The translations under genes and the position numbers were made by a program. The notes under the pieces were generated by a model, which worked only from the letters and a program-made list of their open reading frames with translations, had not been told where the DNA came from and made no database searches. DNA of 64,000 nt, taken from Rivularia sp. T60_A2020_040 (GTDB lineage Bacteria; Cyanobacteriota; Cyanobacteriia; Cyanobacteriales; Nostocaceae). The DNA is taken from positions 1-64,000 of the forward strand of contig JACYMD010000115.1 of assembly GCA_015272215.1 (NCBI GenBank), in the 5' to 3' direction. Positions 1 through 9,100 of this stretch are shown here, in pieces (position 1 is the stretch's first letter; each line of letters opens with the position of its first letter).

Positions 1-315
1 GATAACTACATTTCAATAGCATATTATCATGTCATTTTTCTTGCGTTTGCCCTGGCTTTAAATGCGACAAGGAAATTAACCGAATTTAACACTTTTGTTC
101 AGAAATATGAAATTTTATATTTAGATGATATAGAAATTATCGAAACCGCTTGTAGAATTCATGCTAATTTAAAGAACAAAGGTAGAGCAATTCAAGATGC
201 TGATGTTTTAATTGCTGCAACTGCTATTACACTTGGGTTGATTTTGGTTTCTAATGATTCGGATATGGCTCGGATTGAAGAAATTTATTTAGAAAATTGG
301 GTTGCTGAAAATTAA
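1..315 (+). CDS. PIN-domain (VapC-like) ribonuclease, C-terminal part
   Basis: The frame is open from the first base and stops at 313-315, so the start lies outside the window. The visible 104 residues end in the pattern of PIN-domain toxins: GRAIQDADVLIAATA followed by LILVSNDSDMARI and a final ENW. The aspartates of QDAD and the N/D of SNDSD sit where PIN domains bind divalent metal for RNA cleavage. The upstream stretch (ISIAYYHVIFLAFAL) fits the usual pre-E helix poorly, because the conserved glutamate of the family is not obvious; it may be divergent or damaged. If functional it would be the toxin of a type II toxin-antitoxin pair; the antitoxin would be outside the window. The next gene is convergent and only 9 bases away. 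Confidence 0.7.
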   Translation, partial: DNYISIAYYHVIFLAFALALNATRKLTEFNTFVQKYEILYLDDIEIIETACRIHANLKNKGRAIQDADVLIAATAITLGLILVSNDSDMARIEEIYLENWVAEN

Positions 316-324
316 AGAAAATTA

Positions 325-3150
325 TCACCATAACGGCGGAATTTCCCCCGGATTCTGACAAATAATTGGTAACCAAGTAGCACAAGGAAATTCATTTTCC
401 AAACCCTGTAACTTCTCTCTACCTGCTCTTACCGATTGATATAATGTTTTCCCATGAGAATATTCTTTTAAAAAGTTCTTCAGAAATTCTTGCGCGACTT
501 TATCCGGTACAGGTTCACGCATAACTATCATTTGCGGTATGTGTAAATCAGCTAAACTCGCAGCTAATCCTAAACCATCACAAGAATTAAATATCCCTAA
601 AGCCAAACCTTTTTCAATAGCTTTTTTCAAAGCATACTTTAACTCCGAAATAGTTAAAATATCAGATTTATTAAGATAAAAATACCCTTCTTCTTCTAAC
701 TTCCTTTCTATATCTCTTTCCTCCGTGTACTCAGAGTTTTTGTGGTTTTTTAATCCAGTAAAACTATGCCCCGCAAAAAACAGAATATTCCAATATTGTG
801 TCCAAAGTTGATCATTTAACTGTTGTCTTTGAGGCTCCACTAAAAAAGTAACCTCCGCATTTGGTAAACTTTCCAATAATTCTCGATCTTTTTGAATATC
901 AATTCCGCAACTGTTACCTAAAATTGCCAGAATTCTAATTTTAGTTTTTTTACCTTGAGAATATATAGATTTTTCTTTACTTTGATAACTAGGAGTGCTT
1001 AAAGCAATTTCAGCCTTGGGATATCTATCAAATAAATTCCACAATTGCAGCGGTAATTTTCGCACTTGAATATCTTCTGTTTGTAGAATTATTCTAATTG
1101 AGTCAGTAGGATTTAACTGTTCGAGTAGTTGTTCTTTTATAGGACGAAATATATCGGAATTAAGCCAATAATTAATATTTTCTCGCAATTTGTCCGCTAA
1201 TACAGAGCATTCATAAAAATAATCGCATCGACTAATATTAGTTATCTGTGTATCGGGGATATCTAAACGAAAATTGATTCCTAAACTTTGACGGTAAACT
1301 ATTTGCCATTGATGATAATATTCTTTTAATTTTGGTGCGGGTGGTAATTTACCTTTGGATTCAAAATAAGGATGATTTCCTTGTTTAGCAATCCGCAATG
1401 TTACGGTAAAGCCGCTATTTAAATCACCTTCATTTAAGTTGAGAATCACTACTTTTTCTTGTTTTTCACTATTAGGAGTAGCTATTTGCATTAAATTTCT
1501 TAAATCTGTTTGATGTTGACGATAAAGTGCGATTTGTTCGTCTTTACTTTGCAATTCTGCTTGATATCTTGCTTCTAAACTTTGTAATGCTAATTCATAA
1601 GTTTGAGTAAATGCAGTATGAATTTTTTGTTTATTAGTATGTTCGGGTACTTCTACTCGAACAACAACAACACCATCTCCTTTATTTTCAATACTTTGAA
1701 TTGCAATATCTGTATCTGGATTTTCTTCCCTAACTTTTGTTAAAGCAGTAGATAAAGCTTGTAAATCTAAACCGTTACGAAAAATTAAATCGACAGTATT
1801 TAATACTATTTTAAATAATTTAGCAAATTCACCTGATGCGAATTCTCCACTACTTGGGCGACGTTCTTTATGATTATTCAGCAAAAATATATAATCACAA
1901 TTTGTTTTTTCTAATTGGGTATTGCTATCAATATTCCAACCTTCCAAACAAGCTGCGGTTAATTTTGCTTGTTGAAAATTAGTATTTAATGCTTGAACTT
2001 TTGTTAAATTTGCTCTTTCTAAGCAAGCATTTTTAAAAGTAGCTAAACTAATATCTGCTTCGGTGAAATTTATATCATTAAGGTATGCATTTGTCAGGTT
2101 TGCTCCTTTGAGATTACAACCTTGATATGATTTATTGGCAGCTTTTTTAGTAACAAGTAAATTTCTTACTTGAGAATTATTTAAAATTGTGTTTCTAACT
2201 CTAGATAATTCCAGCTTTTTTACTAAATGAAAGTTAGTGCGAATTAAAATAGCATTTGTAAAATTAGTATTTTTCAGAATTGCATGAGATAAATTAGCAT
2301 CAGTTAAATCCGCATTACGAAAACTTGTTCCACCAATAGTAGAAATCACAATAGCAACAGTGCGAATTAAACGATATTTTTCATCCTCAGCTAAAGCTTT
2401 TATTCCAGAGTAAATGCCTAACAAACTAACAATAATAGCTAAGGTTATAGTTAATGAAAAAGCAATATTAGATACTTGAAATACAGCACTAAAAATAAAT
2501 ATTGATGTTGATAAACCTAAAATCCAAGCTACAACTTTTAGGATTTTTTCAAAAATAGATTCCGATGCAGACCAAAATACGACTAAAGCGATAGTAATAA
2601 CCCCAACCAAAGACCAAAGCCCCGCTCCAGCCGCACCCCAAGCCCCTAAAACCGCAGCTTTTAAACCAGAAGTTCCCCAAACAATAACTGCAATTAGCCC
2701 TACAATTACGATAATTACTGCTTCAGAACCAGCTAAAATAAACCAAACATCTGCTGCAAAACCTCGATAAAAAGTACCAATAAAGAAAAGTCCTAATAGG
2801 GAAAAAATGATGACAGAAGTTACCCATGCAACATCATTTGTAATGCCACTAATACCAGTAATGATACTTGTACTTTCACTGTAAATAGAAGATAAAGATT
2901 GGGAAGCAATAATTCCTGTTAATCCAGATGCATATCCACAAAGTGCTGCCATGAAAAATGAGAAAGCCATTAAAAATATGACTCGAAAATTTTGCACTCC
3001 GGCAACAGCATTATGGAAATTAGCACCTTTTAAAATAGCATTCGTGAAATTAGTACCGCGAATATCCGAGTAAGAAAAATCCGCTCCTTTTAAGTCTTGA
3101 TTTTTGAAAGAATAACCTTGAAGATTTTGATGAGAAAATTCTAAAGACAT
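325..3150 (-). CDS. Pentapeptide-repeat, multi-pass membrane, CHAT-domain (caspase-like) protein
   Basis: 941 residues from ATG at 3150. A longer frame reaches 3198, but its extra 16 residues come from a GTTGAAA-type tandem repeat, so I prefer 3150. Order of parts: pentapeptides (about 10-50), roughly six hydrophobic segments (about 56-255), a second pentapeptide block (about 275-430), a linker with coiled-coil tendency (about 450-560), and a C-terminal CHAT domain (about 610-941). The CHAT catalytic pair is visible: His795 in FFAGHS and Cys857 in FNSCDGLG. CHAT proteins are caspase-like cysteine peptidases, often with a sensing module fused in front. Here the sensing part would be membrane-embedded. 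The gene is last in a same-strand row after a sigma factor and a DUF1822-like protein. The protease activity and substrate are inferred, not shown. Confidence 0.85.
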   Translation of the reverse strand: MSLEFSHQNLQGYSFKNQDLKGADFSYSDIRGTNFTNAILKGANFHNAVAGVQNFRVIFLMAFSFFMAALCGYASGLTGIIASQSLSSIYSESTSIITGISGITNDVAWVTSVIIFSLLGLFFIGTFYRGFAADVWFILAGSEAVIIVIVGLIAVIVWGTSGLKAAVLGAWGAAGAGLWSLVGVITIALVVFWSASESIFEKILKVVAWILGLSTSIFIFSAVFQVSNIAFSLTITLAIIVSLLGIYSGIKALAEDEKYRLIRTVAIVISTIGGTSFRNADLTDANLSHAILKNTNFTNAILIRTNFHLVKKLELSRVRNTILNNSQVRNLLVTKKAANKSYQGCNLKGANLTNAYLNDINFTEADISLATFKNACLERANLTKVQALNTNFQQAKLTAACLEGWNIDSNTQLEKTNCDYIFLLNNHKERRPSSGEFASGEFAKLFKIVLNTVDLIFRNGLDLQALSTALTKVREENPDTDIAIQSIENKGDGVVVVRVEVPEHTNKQKIHTAFTQTYELALQSLEARYQAELQSKDEQIALYRQHQTDLRNLMQIATPNSEKQEKVVILNLNEGDLNSGFTVTLRIAKQGNHPYFESKGKLPPAPKLKEYYHQWQIVYRQSLGINFRLDIPDTQITNISRCDYFYECSVLADKLRENINYWLNSDIFRPIKEQLLEQLNPTDSIRIILQTEDIQVRKLPLQLWNLFDRYPKAEIALSTPSYQSKEKSIYSQGKKTKIRILAILGNSCGIDIQKDRELLESLPNAEVTFLVEPQRQQLNDQLWTQYWNILFFAGHSFTGLKNHKNSEYTEERDIERKLEEEGYFYLNKSDILTISELKYALKKAIEKGLALGIFNSCDGLGLAASLADLHIPQMIVMREPVPDKVAQEFLKNFLKEYSHGKTLYQSVRAGREKLQGLENEFPCATWLPIICQNPGEIPPLW

Positions 3151-3258
3151 TGGAACAAAAAATGAGTTGAAAGTTGAAAGTTGAAAGTGAAAAATCAATC
3201 ATAAATAAACAGGTAGTAACATTATGGTGCTTTAATCAAAACACAGTCTACAATCATC

Positions 3259-3364
3259 AATCACGGATTAAAAAGGATTAAAAGATTACACGGATTTTAA
3301 TTACCCATTACCAATTACCAATTACCAATTACCAATTCCCAATTACCAATTACCAATTACCAAT
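3259..3364. repeat. Left arm of an inverted dispersed repeat plus 7-bp STRR (ACCAATT)n
   Basis: The block starting AATCACGGATTAAAAAGG and ending in GGATTTTAATTACC is followed by about eight units of a 7-bp repeat (ACCAATT, with CCC variants). The same block occurs in inverted orientation at about 5038-5100, on the other side of the 459-aa gene. It fills the space between the CHAT gene and that gene. Confidence 0.85.
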
Positions 3365-3366
3365 GA

Positions 3367-4746
3367 TTAAATTTCAAAATCCTCTGTAATACTTGCATCT
3401 TCTAAAGCAACTTTAACGCTAAATTTTTCACTCCTTTCCCCATTAAATTTCAGTTGAATATAAACATCGGCATTTCTAGCTATAACTTCCCGTAAAATGT
3501 CTCCCGTTTCGGAAAGCAATATTAATTTTAAACCGGGAGGTAAATGTAGTAATGGTTTTGATGCTGCAATATCTTGGGTTTGTGCATCCGTAGAATAAAC
3601 TTGTAACAACACACCTACTTGGCTCGCGCCTTTTGGTACCAATGCTACTGCTAAGGCTACTGCTTCGCTCCTCAACTGCATTCCCAAATCGATTAGCTTA
3701 ACTCTTCTCACACCAGCTGCGGGGTTTCCAGGATTGATTTTCCACAAACTTTCTACTGCTACCCACAATGTTTCATCGTCTTGGGTATTGCGTATCAAGT
3801 TAACTAAAGCTTCTATTGCATTAACATTTCTAACAGCTATTTCTCCCAATCGCTTTGCAGCTTTTCTTTTATAATGTTCATCTTGCTCAGATATCTGTTT
3901 GATTAATATTGCAATTTCATCGGGGTTAGATTCAAAATCAACAGTACTTCTAGTGGCAATTGCCAAAGATGGTATTTGTAAAAGTAATTGCCATTGACTA
4001 TCAAATGTATTTTGCAGCCATTGACTCAGAAGATTAACTTTAGATTGCTTTTTTTCTGTTTCAAATAATAATTCTTGTTCTACCTGCAACGCTTCTTCTA
4101 ATACCGCTTCTGTAAATTTAATACTCTTTAAATAACTACGATAGGCTGCTACAGGTAAGCTTAATATATCGCTGCAAGCTAATTGATGTTGATGAAAATT
4201 AATAATTTCCAAGTTTTCTATGGCTTTTTTAGTGCCAATTTTTAAGCCAGAAAGTTGTATTTCTGATACTGTAGGTGGTTGATCAATTATTTGATGATGA
4301 TAATCTCCTACACTTAATAATAAATCGTAAACATTGCGTGATAATCGCTTACCCGTGGGTTGGAATAAATTACACGCAAACATTTCTTCTATTAACCAAG
4401 TTTGGGCTAATACATCTGTTTCTAAACCAGAAATATCTGAGGGAATCAATAAATCTACATCGTTCAAAAATTCAGTTTCCCCTGATAACAGCATTACCGA
4501 AATCACTTGCCATTCATTAGGAAATATATCGTTATGTTCTTCCGTAATAATTATTACATTAATCGGCAGTGAATTCCCCGCTAAAAACTGTCTTGCTGCA
4601 CCCGAATAAAGTTGATGCTGCTCTTCTTGAGAAAATTCTACAGGACAATGTATCGAGCGACTTACTTCCCAAATCTCTCCGGGTTGTGGCTGATTATGGA
4701 TACATTTTTGTCTCATATTATATGTGATTTTACTGAAATTACCCAT
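3367..4746 (-). CDS. DUF1822-like protein with HEAT-type repeats
   Basis: 459 residues from ATG at 4746; an in-frame ATG at 4716 (MRQKC...) is an equally plausible start, as neither has a clear Shine-Dalgarno sequence. The C-terminus (LPPGLKLILLSETG, YIQLKFNGE, FSVKVALED, SITEDFEI) resembles the end of the cyanobacterial DUF1822 family as I recall it. Residues about 270-350 (KRKAAKRLGEIAVRN, EALVNLIRN, LWVAVESLWKINP) look like two HEAT-type helical repeats, a protein-interaction fold. No enzyme motif is seen. It sits between a sigma factor gene and a CHAT gene on the same strand, so a partner, anti-sigma or substrate role is possible, but that is inference. Inverted copies of one dispersed repeat lie on both sides. 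Confidence 0.65.
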   Translation of the reverse strand: MGNFSKITYNMRQKCIHNQPQPGEIWEVSRSIHCPVEFSQEEQHQLYSGAARQFLAGNSLPINVIIITEEHNDIFPNEWQVISVMLLSGETEFLNDVDLLIPSDISGLETDVLAQTWLIEEMFACNLFQPTGKRLSRNVYDLLLSVGDYHHQIIDQPPTVSEIQLSGLKIGTKKAIENLEIINFHQHQLACSDILSLPVAAYRSYLKSIKFTEAVLEEALQVEQELLFETEKKQSKVNLLSQWLQNTFDSQWQLLLQIPSLAIATRSTVDFESNPDEIAILIKQISEQDEHYKRKAAKRLGEIAVRNVNAIEALVNLIRNTQDDETLWVAVESLWKINPGNPAAGVRRVKLIDLGMQLRSEAVALAVALVPKGASQVGVLLQVYSTDAQTQDIAASKPLLHLPPGLKLILLSETGDILREVIARNADVYIQLKFNGERSEKFSVKVALEDASITEDFEI

Positions 4747-4905
4747 AGGTTTGCATTCCCAGGCGAATCAGAGTTGCTTATCGCCGCTTACTTGTAGTTA
4801 TGGAGGTATCTATTACTTTTAACGAAAGAGATGATGATTCTATGTGCAGTTTTTTTAATCTTTACAAATTAAATTGGTAATTGGGAATGGGTAATGGGTA
4901 ATGGC

Positions 4906-5035
4906 TATAGCGGTTTTCATTTCAGTGCAATACAAATTTTACCTCACCCCGCCCTCCGGGCACCCCTCTCCTGTCGGGAGGAGAGGGGAAAGGGGTGAGG
5001 TTTTAGTGTATTGGACTCAACTGAAATTTGCTATA
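4906..5035. repeat. Palindromic MITE-like element
   Basis: A near-palindrome about 130 bp long. Outer arms CTATAGC...TTTCAGT..CAATAC and GTATTGGA..ACTGAAAT..GCTATA surround CCTCACCCC/GGGGTGAGG and a perfect inner 10-bp stem CCCCTCTCCT/AGGAGAGGGG, with a side hairpin GCCCTCCGGGC. There is no coding capacity. A second, interrupted copy lies at about 51226-51475. Confidence 0.75.
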
Positions 5036-5037
5036 AT

Positions 5038-5100
5038 TGGGAATTGGTAATTGGTAATTAAAATCCGTGTAATCTGTGTAATCCTTTTTAATCCGTGATT
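5038..5100. repeat. Right arm of the inverted dispersed repeat
   Basis: Its reverse complement reads AATCACGGATTAAAAAGG, then GATTACACGGATTTTAATT, then ACCAATT units, nearly identical (about nine in ten bases) to 3259-3320. The two arms are in inverted orientation around the DUF1822-like gene. Confidence 0.8.
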
Positions 5101-5121
5101 ATAATGGGGTATTTATAATTA

Positions 5122-5766
5122 TTACCACTGTTCCTGAGAACGTTTTCTGGTTGCTTTCGATTTACGAACTTGATTTTGCTCTTGCTTAACAGTTTCTGGC
5201 TGTACTAATCCTAATTCTTGATTCACACGCTCTAAAAGTTCTTTACGACGACGGGAAACCTCACCTTGAGTGATTTCCAACTCCAAAGCCAATTGAGTCT
5301 GTTTTTTACCTTCCACCATTCCCTGCCAAAGTTTTAAGTATCCCCGTTCGGGATACAATTGAGCAAGTTTTTTCATCGCTTCTTTGGCAACAATTACTAC
5401 ATCCGCACGTTCTACCGCATCTAATAAATCGAACTCCGAAGCAACGGTATCTAACAACGATACATCTGTCCCAGCAATGGTTTTATCTAAACTTTGACAG
5501 CTATTACGTGCTTCCTTACGCACAAAATCTATCACCGCATTTCGAGCTACTGTAGCTGCCCAGCAGTAAAAATTATACCCTTGATGAGTACGAAATTTTC
5601 CCGCTTTTACCGCTTGAAAAACCTTGATATGAGCCGTTTGTGCCGCATCTTCCCAAGACATTGAACTGTTATAAGTGTGTTTACGGGCAATTTTCTCCAC
5701 AAGCTGCCGATATTTCGAGTCAATTAATAGTTGTTCATTAGGTTCTACCGTCTGCTTTGAAGGCAT
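5122..5766 (-). CDS. Sigma-70 family RNA polymerase sigma factor (ECF-like)
   Basis: 214 residues. Region 2 is visible at about residues 15-90 (WEDAAQTAHIKVFQAV, YCWAATVARNAVIDFVRKEAR), the core-binding and -10 recognising part. Region 4 is at about 135-185 (KKQTQLALELEITQGEVSRRR), a helix-turn-helix for the -35 element. Region 1.1 and a full region 3 are absent, so it is of the small alternative (ECF-like) type. The C-terminal 25 residues are basic and glutamine-rich. The start at 5766 is fixed by a strong Shine-Dalgarno sequence 8 bases upstream. It is the first gene in a row with the DUF1822-like and CHAT genes, about 375 bp apart from the former, so a shared promoter is likely but not proven. 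Confidence 0.88.
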   Translation of the reverse strand: MPSKQTVEPNEQLLIDSKYRQLVEKIARKHTYNSSMSWEDAAQTAHIKVFQAVKAGKFRTHQGYNFYCWAATVARNAVIDFVRKEARNSCQSLDKTIAGTDVSLLDTVASEFDLLDAVERADVVIVAKEAMKKLAQLYPERGYLKLWQGMVEGKKQTQLALELEITQGEVSRRRKELLERVNQELGLVQPETVKQEQNQVRKSKATRKRSQEQW

Positions 5767-5774
5767 ATCGATAT

Positions 5775-5783
5775 CTCCTCCTT
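5775..5783 (-). promoter_or_regulatory. Strong Shine-Dalgarno site of the sigma factor gene
   Basis: On the minus strand AAGGAGGAG lies 8 bases before the ATG at 5766. It is one of the strongest ribosome sites in the window and fixes the start codon. Confidence 0.85.
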
Positions 5784-6142
5784 AACGAGGATTTATGTAA
5801 TACATTTAGTCGCACAAGTTGTAACGCGCAATATCTGCTGATTGTTCAAATGACTAATCGTGCAAAAAACGAGTTCCACTTAGAGCTATCGCCAACAACA
5901 AAATTTGTGAGGCTGTAACGCTTTTTACCTATACGTTTGAGGTGTTATCCTTTATGCATTTTGAGGATGCAAAACTTAATATGGTGTTCCCTGTACTAGT
6001 GTTTATTTAGACATCAAGATTTTTTGAGTGGATTTCGGATAAATTTCCGAATATTTTTGCGATTAAGAGCAGAATTGAAAACGGATGAGTTGGAAATTCC
6101 GACTCGGAGGTTGTATTACATATTCATTATTAAGATTATTAT
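5784..6142. other. Spacer upstream of the sigma factor gene
   Basis: About 360 bp between the stop of the large membrane protein and the sigma gene, both on the minus strand. It presumably holds the sigma promoter. I see no repeat or clear promoter here; a weak TGCAT...ATGCA dyad lies near 5955-5971. Confidence 0.4.
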
Positions 6143-9100
6143 TCACTCCCATTCTCTAAATTCATCATTAGTATTATTAAGCAAAGAAGTAAGTTGTTGA
6201 CGACGACTTTCAAAGTTGGCTGCAATGAATATTAAGCTAATTCCAACTAATAAACCTATTACCCATTTCAGGAAGGGATAACGCAGAATAGATATTACTA
6301 AATGATAGAATCCTGTGACTAAAAATGTTGCTGTACCAATATATAAAAAGGCGCGTATTCTTAATGCTAATCCCGCAAATATCGCAATCAAACTCAATAT
6401 TCCTGGTATTAAACCAGGTATTAAATAACTATTTTGATAAAATACAACTGCATATCCACAAATCATTCCACTACCTAACATTCGTAACCAGTGACGGAAT
6501 GATTTATTTTGCGGTAATTTGAGTTGCGGATCGAATTGAGCAATATATAGTAAGAATAAGCCGATTGAGGAAATGTACCATAAACCATCACTTAAATTTA
6601 AATCGCTAAATCCCCGCCATAAAGTCCAATTAATTAACCCTAAACTAATATAAGTAAACCGGAATTTTGTGGTAATTTTGGCGATGAAAATATAGTAAAG
6701 GGCTACTAGTAATATAGAAATAGAATAGACTTCTATTCTAGTTTCCCACAACGATATTAATGGAATAATGTATGCAGCAATTTGCCAAGGTTTTTTAGAC
6801 CATTTCCAACGTTGCCACGGTAAACTATAAAGTGAATAAGCAATTAAACAGGAAACTGCTGCTTGCCAAGGACGTATTTGTTCTAAGAAAAGACGTACTA
6901 TTGAAGTATCTGGTAAAAAATATCTTAAACAAGCAGCTTCTACTAAACCGATATAAACCCAAATTTCTGCTTGTGTAATGTTTCTTTGAACTGATTGTGG
7001 TGCTAATTCAAAACTATATCTTCCTTGAAATATTGCGTAGCAAGTTAATAACAATCCTGTTGCTAAAGCTAATATATTTGCTTTGATAGGATAATTAATT
7101 GCAGCTACTAATAAAACACTGCTTAAAGCCCAATGAAAATGAGCAAACATTTTCAATTCTTGGCGACTCAGATGTAGATAACTTATTAACCAAAACGATA
7201 ATAAACGATAAATATAGGCAATAACCGCAGCTAAGGTAGCTAAAGCAATCCAACCATCACCAATAGCACCCCCAGACAGTTGCTGAAGTTGATATACCAA
7301 AAGTTCGTAAGCCGCAATTGATACACCAGTAAGTCCTAAGTAAAGCAGCGGTTTTAATTTTTGATTGCGTCTTCCCACACCAATGACAATTAAAGCTACA
7401 CCTAGCGTAGATAAACCAGTCCAGCTATCAAAGGTATTTAAGCGTAGCAACAAGCCGAAAAGAGCGTATGACAAAGGTAGAATATGCCAGCGAATGGGAA
7501 TCGAAGATTGCTGCTTTTTACACCACCATTCTCCAAATAATTGCGTAATTAAACCCAAACAAATATTCGCAATCGCAACATATATAATTTCCTTGGTTTG
7601 AGTTGCCAATATTTCAACAACCAACAATTCTACACACCAGGCAATACCGTAGAATGTCGATTTTGTCGGTTGTTGCCAATGACGAAATGATAAAGCTACT
7701 AAAATAATCGCTGCGGAAGCTGCATATAGTAGAATATCTGGCGGAGCAAATAAGTAAACCGATACCGCGTGTAAACTTAGGAATAATAATTCACAACTGC
7801 ACAGCGTAGTTGCCCAAAAGTCTGTAGCAACTGCATATATATTTGCTAATTCGTTGCCGCGCTGCAATAATTTACGAATTACCCATAAACTCAGAATAAT
7901 TGCTGCTGACAACACAAACCAACCTGCAAACAATAATGAAGCACTTTCCCATACTGCTGCAAAAATCAAACTTAAAGCGAAACCTACCGTAATTACCGCA
8001 GCTAATTTGTTCTTTAAATATCTCGTATTCACAAACATCACCGCCGCACCCACTGCTAAACCGATTAATCTAGTTCCAGGTAACGGTAAAGTTAACAACT
8101 GAGCAAATATTACTGTTAAAGTGCTAATTGTGATTTGGTGATATTTTCTGTCTTCCCTATCACGACTACCAATGACTGTTAAAGTTACGGGTGTCACAAA
8201 CCAACTCAAGCCCCAATTTGATTGATTTAGATAAATACCATTCCAAATTGATTCTAGATTTGTCCATAACAGCAAATAACTCAAACCCGCAAGCACCAAA
8301 CCGATATGCCATCCACTACGTCGCCAAAATTCATCACCAACGCTAAATAACCATTCCCCAACCATCACCACCAAGCAAATAACCGCCCAAACCTGTTGTG
8401 AAATACTTGGGAAAAATAAATTTATCCAGGAAAAAAGAGTGAGTATAGCTGTAATGTGAGTTAGATAAATGAGGGGCGAAGAAAGGAAAGAAATAGAAGA
8501 AGATATTTCATTACTCCTATCCCTCGCTAAAATTAGCAATCTCTCTTTACCTCTTTCCTCTGCGCTCTCTGCGTCTCTGCGGTTTTTACTTCCGTAATCT
8601 TCTACCGGGAATAAATTAAAGCGCCGATGGGTTACTATAGCGAGGGTGATGGTAGATAAAAGTAAGTTTAGGGAACGTAATGTCGGATTTCCCAAAGCAA
8701 CAGCAGTTAAAGTAAACCCTAAAATTAACGTTAATAGTTCACCAAATCTTGCTAAATCAGGTTTATTTTTAATATAAAATCTATCCGTAAACACCACCAT
8801 AAAAATGATGTAGGGAAACAATCCCACACTCAATAATGCCCAAGGATAATTTTGAGAATTGGTAAATTGAGTAGCAGTTGTAATAATTGAAGACTGAAAT
8901 TCAACACTTAACAATCTCCAACCCAACCACATTGATTGCAAACCTACAACAAAGAAAGCTACAAAATCACTTTTTAAACTATATAAATGCAACCGACTAT
9001 TGAAAAACCATAAACCCAAACTGCTAATCGTAATTGCTTGTAAAGGATTACTTTCAACAGTTAGATACCAACCCAAAAATAATAAGACACCGCCTATTGT

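Noticed and set aside
3301-3364. Tandem ACCAATT array as a possible CRISPR array
   Set aside because: The unit is 7 bp with no spacers; it is an STRR.
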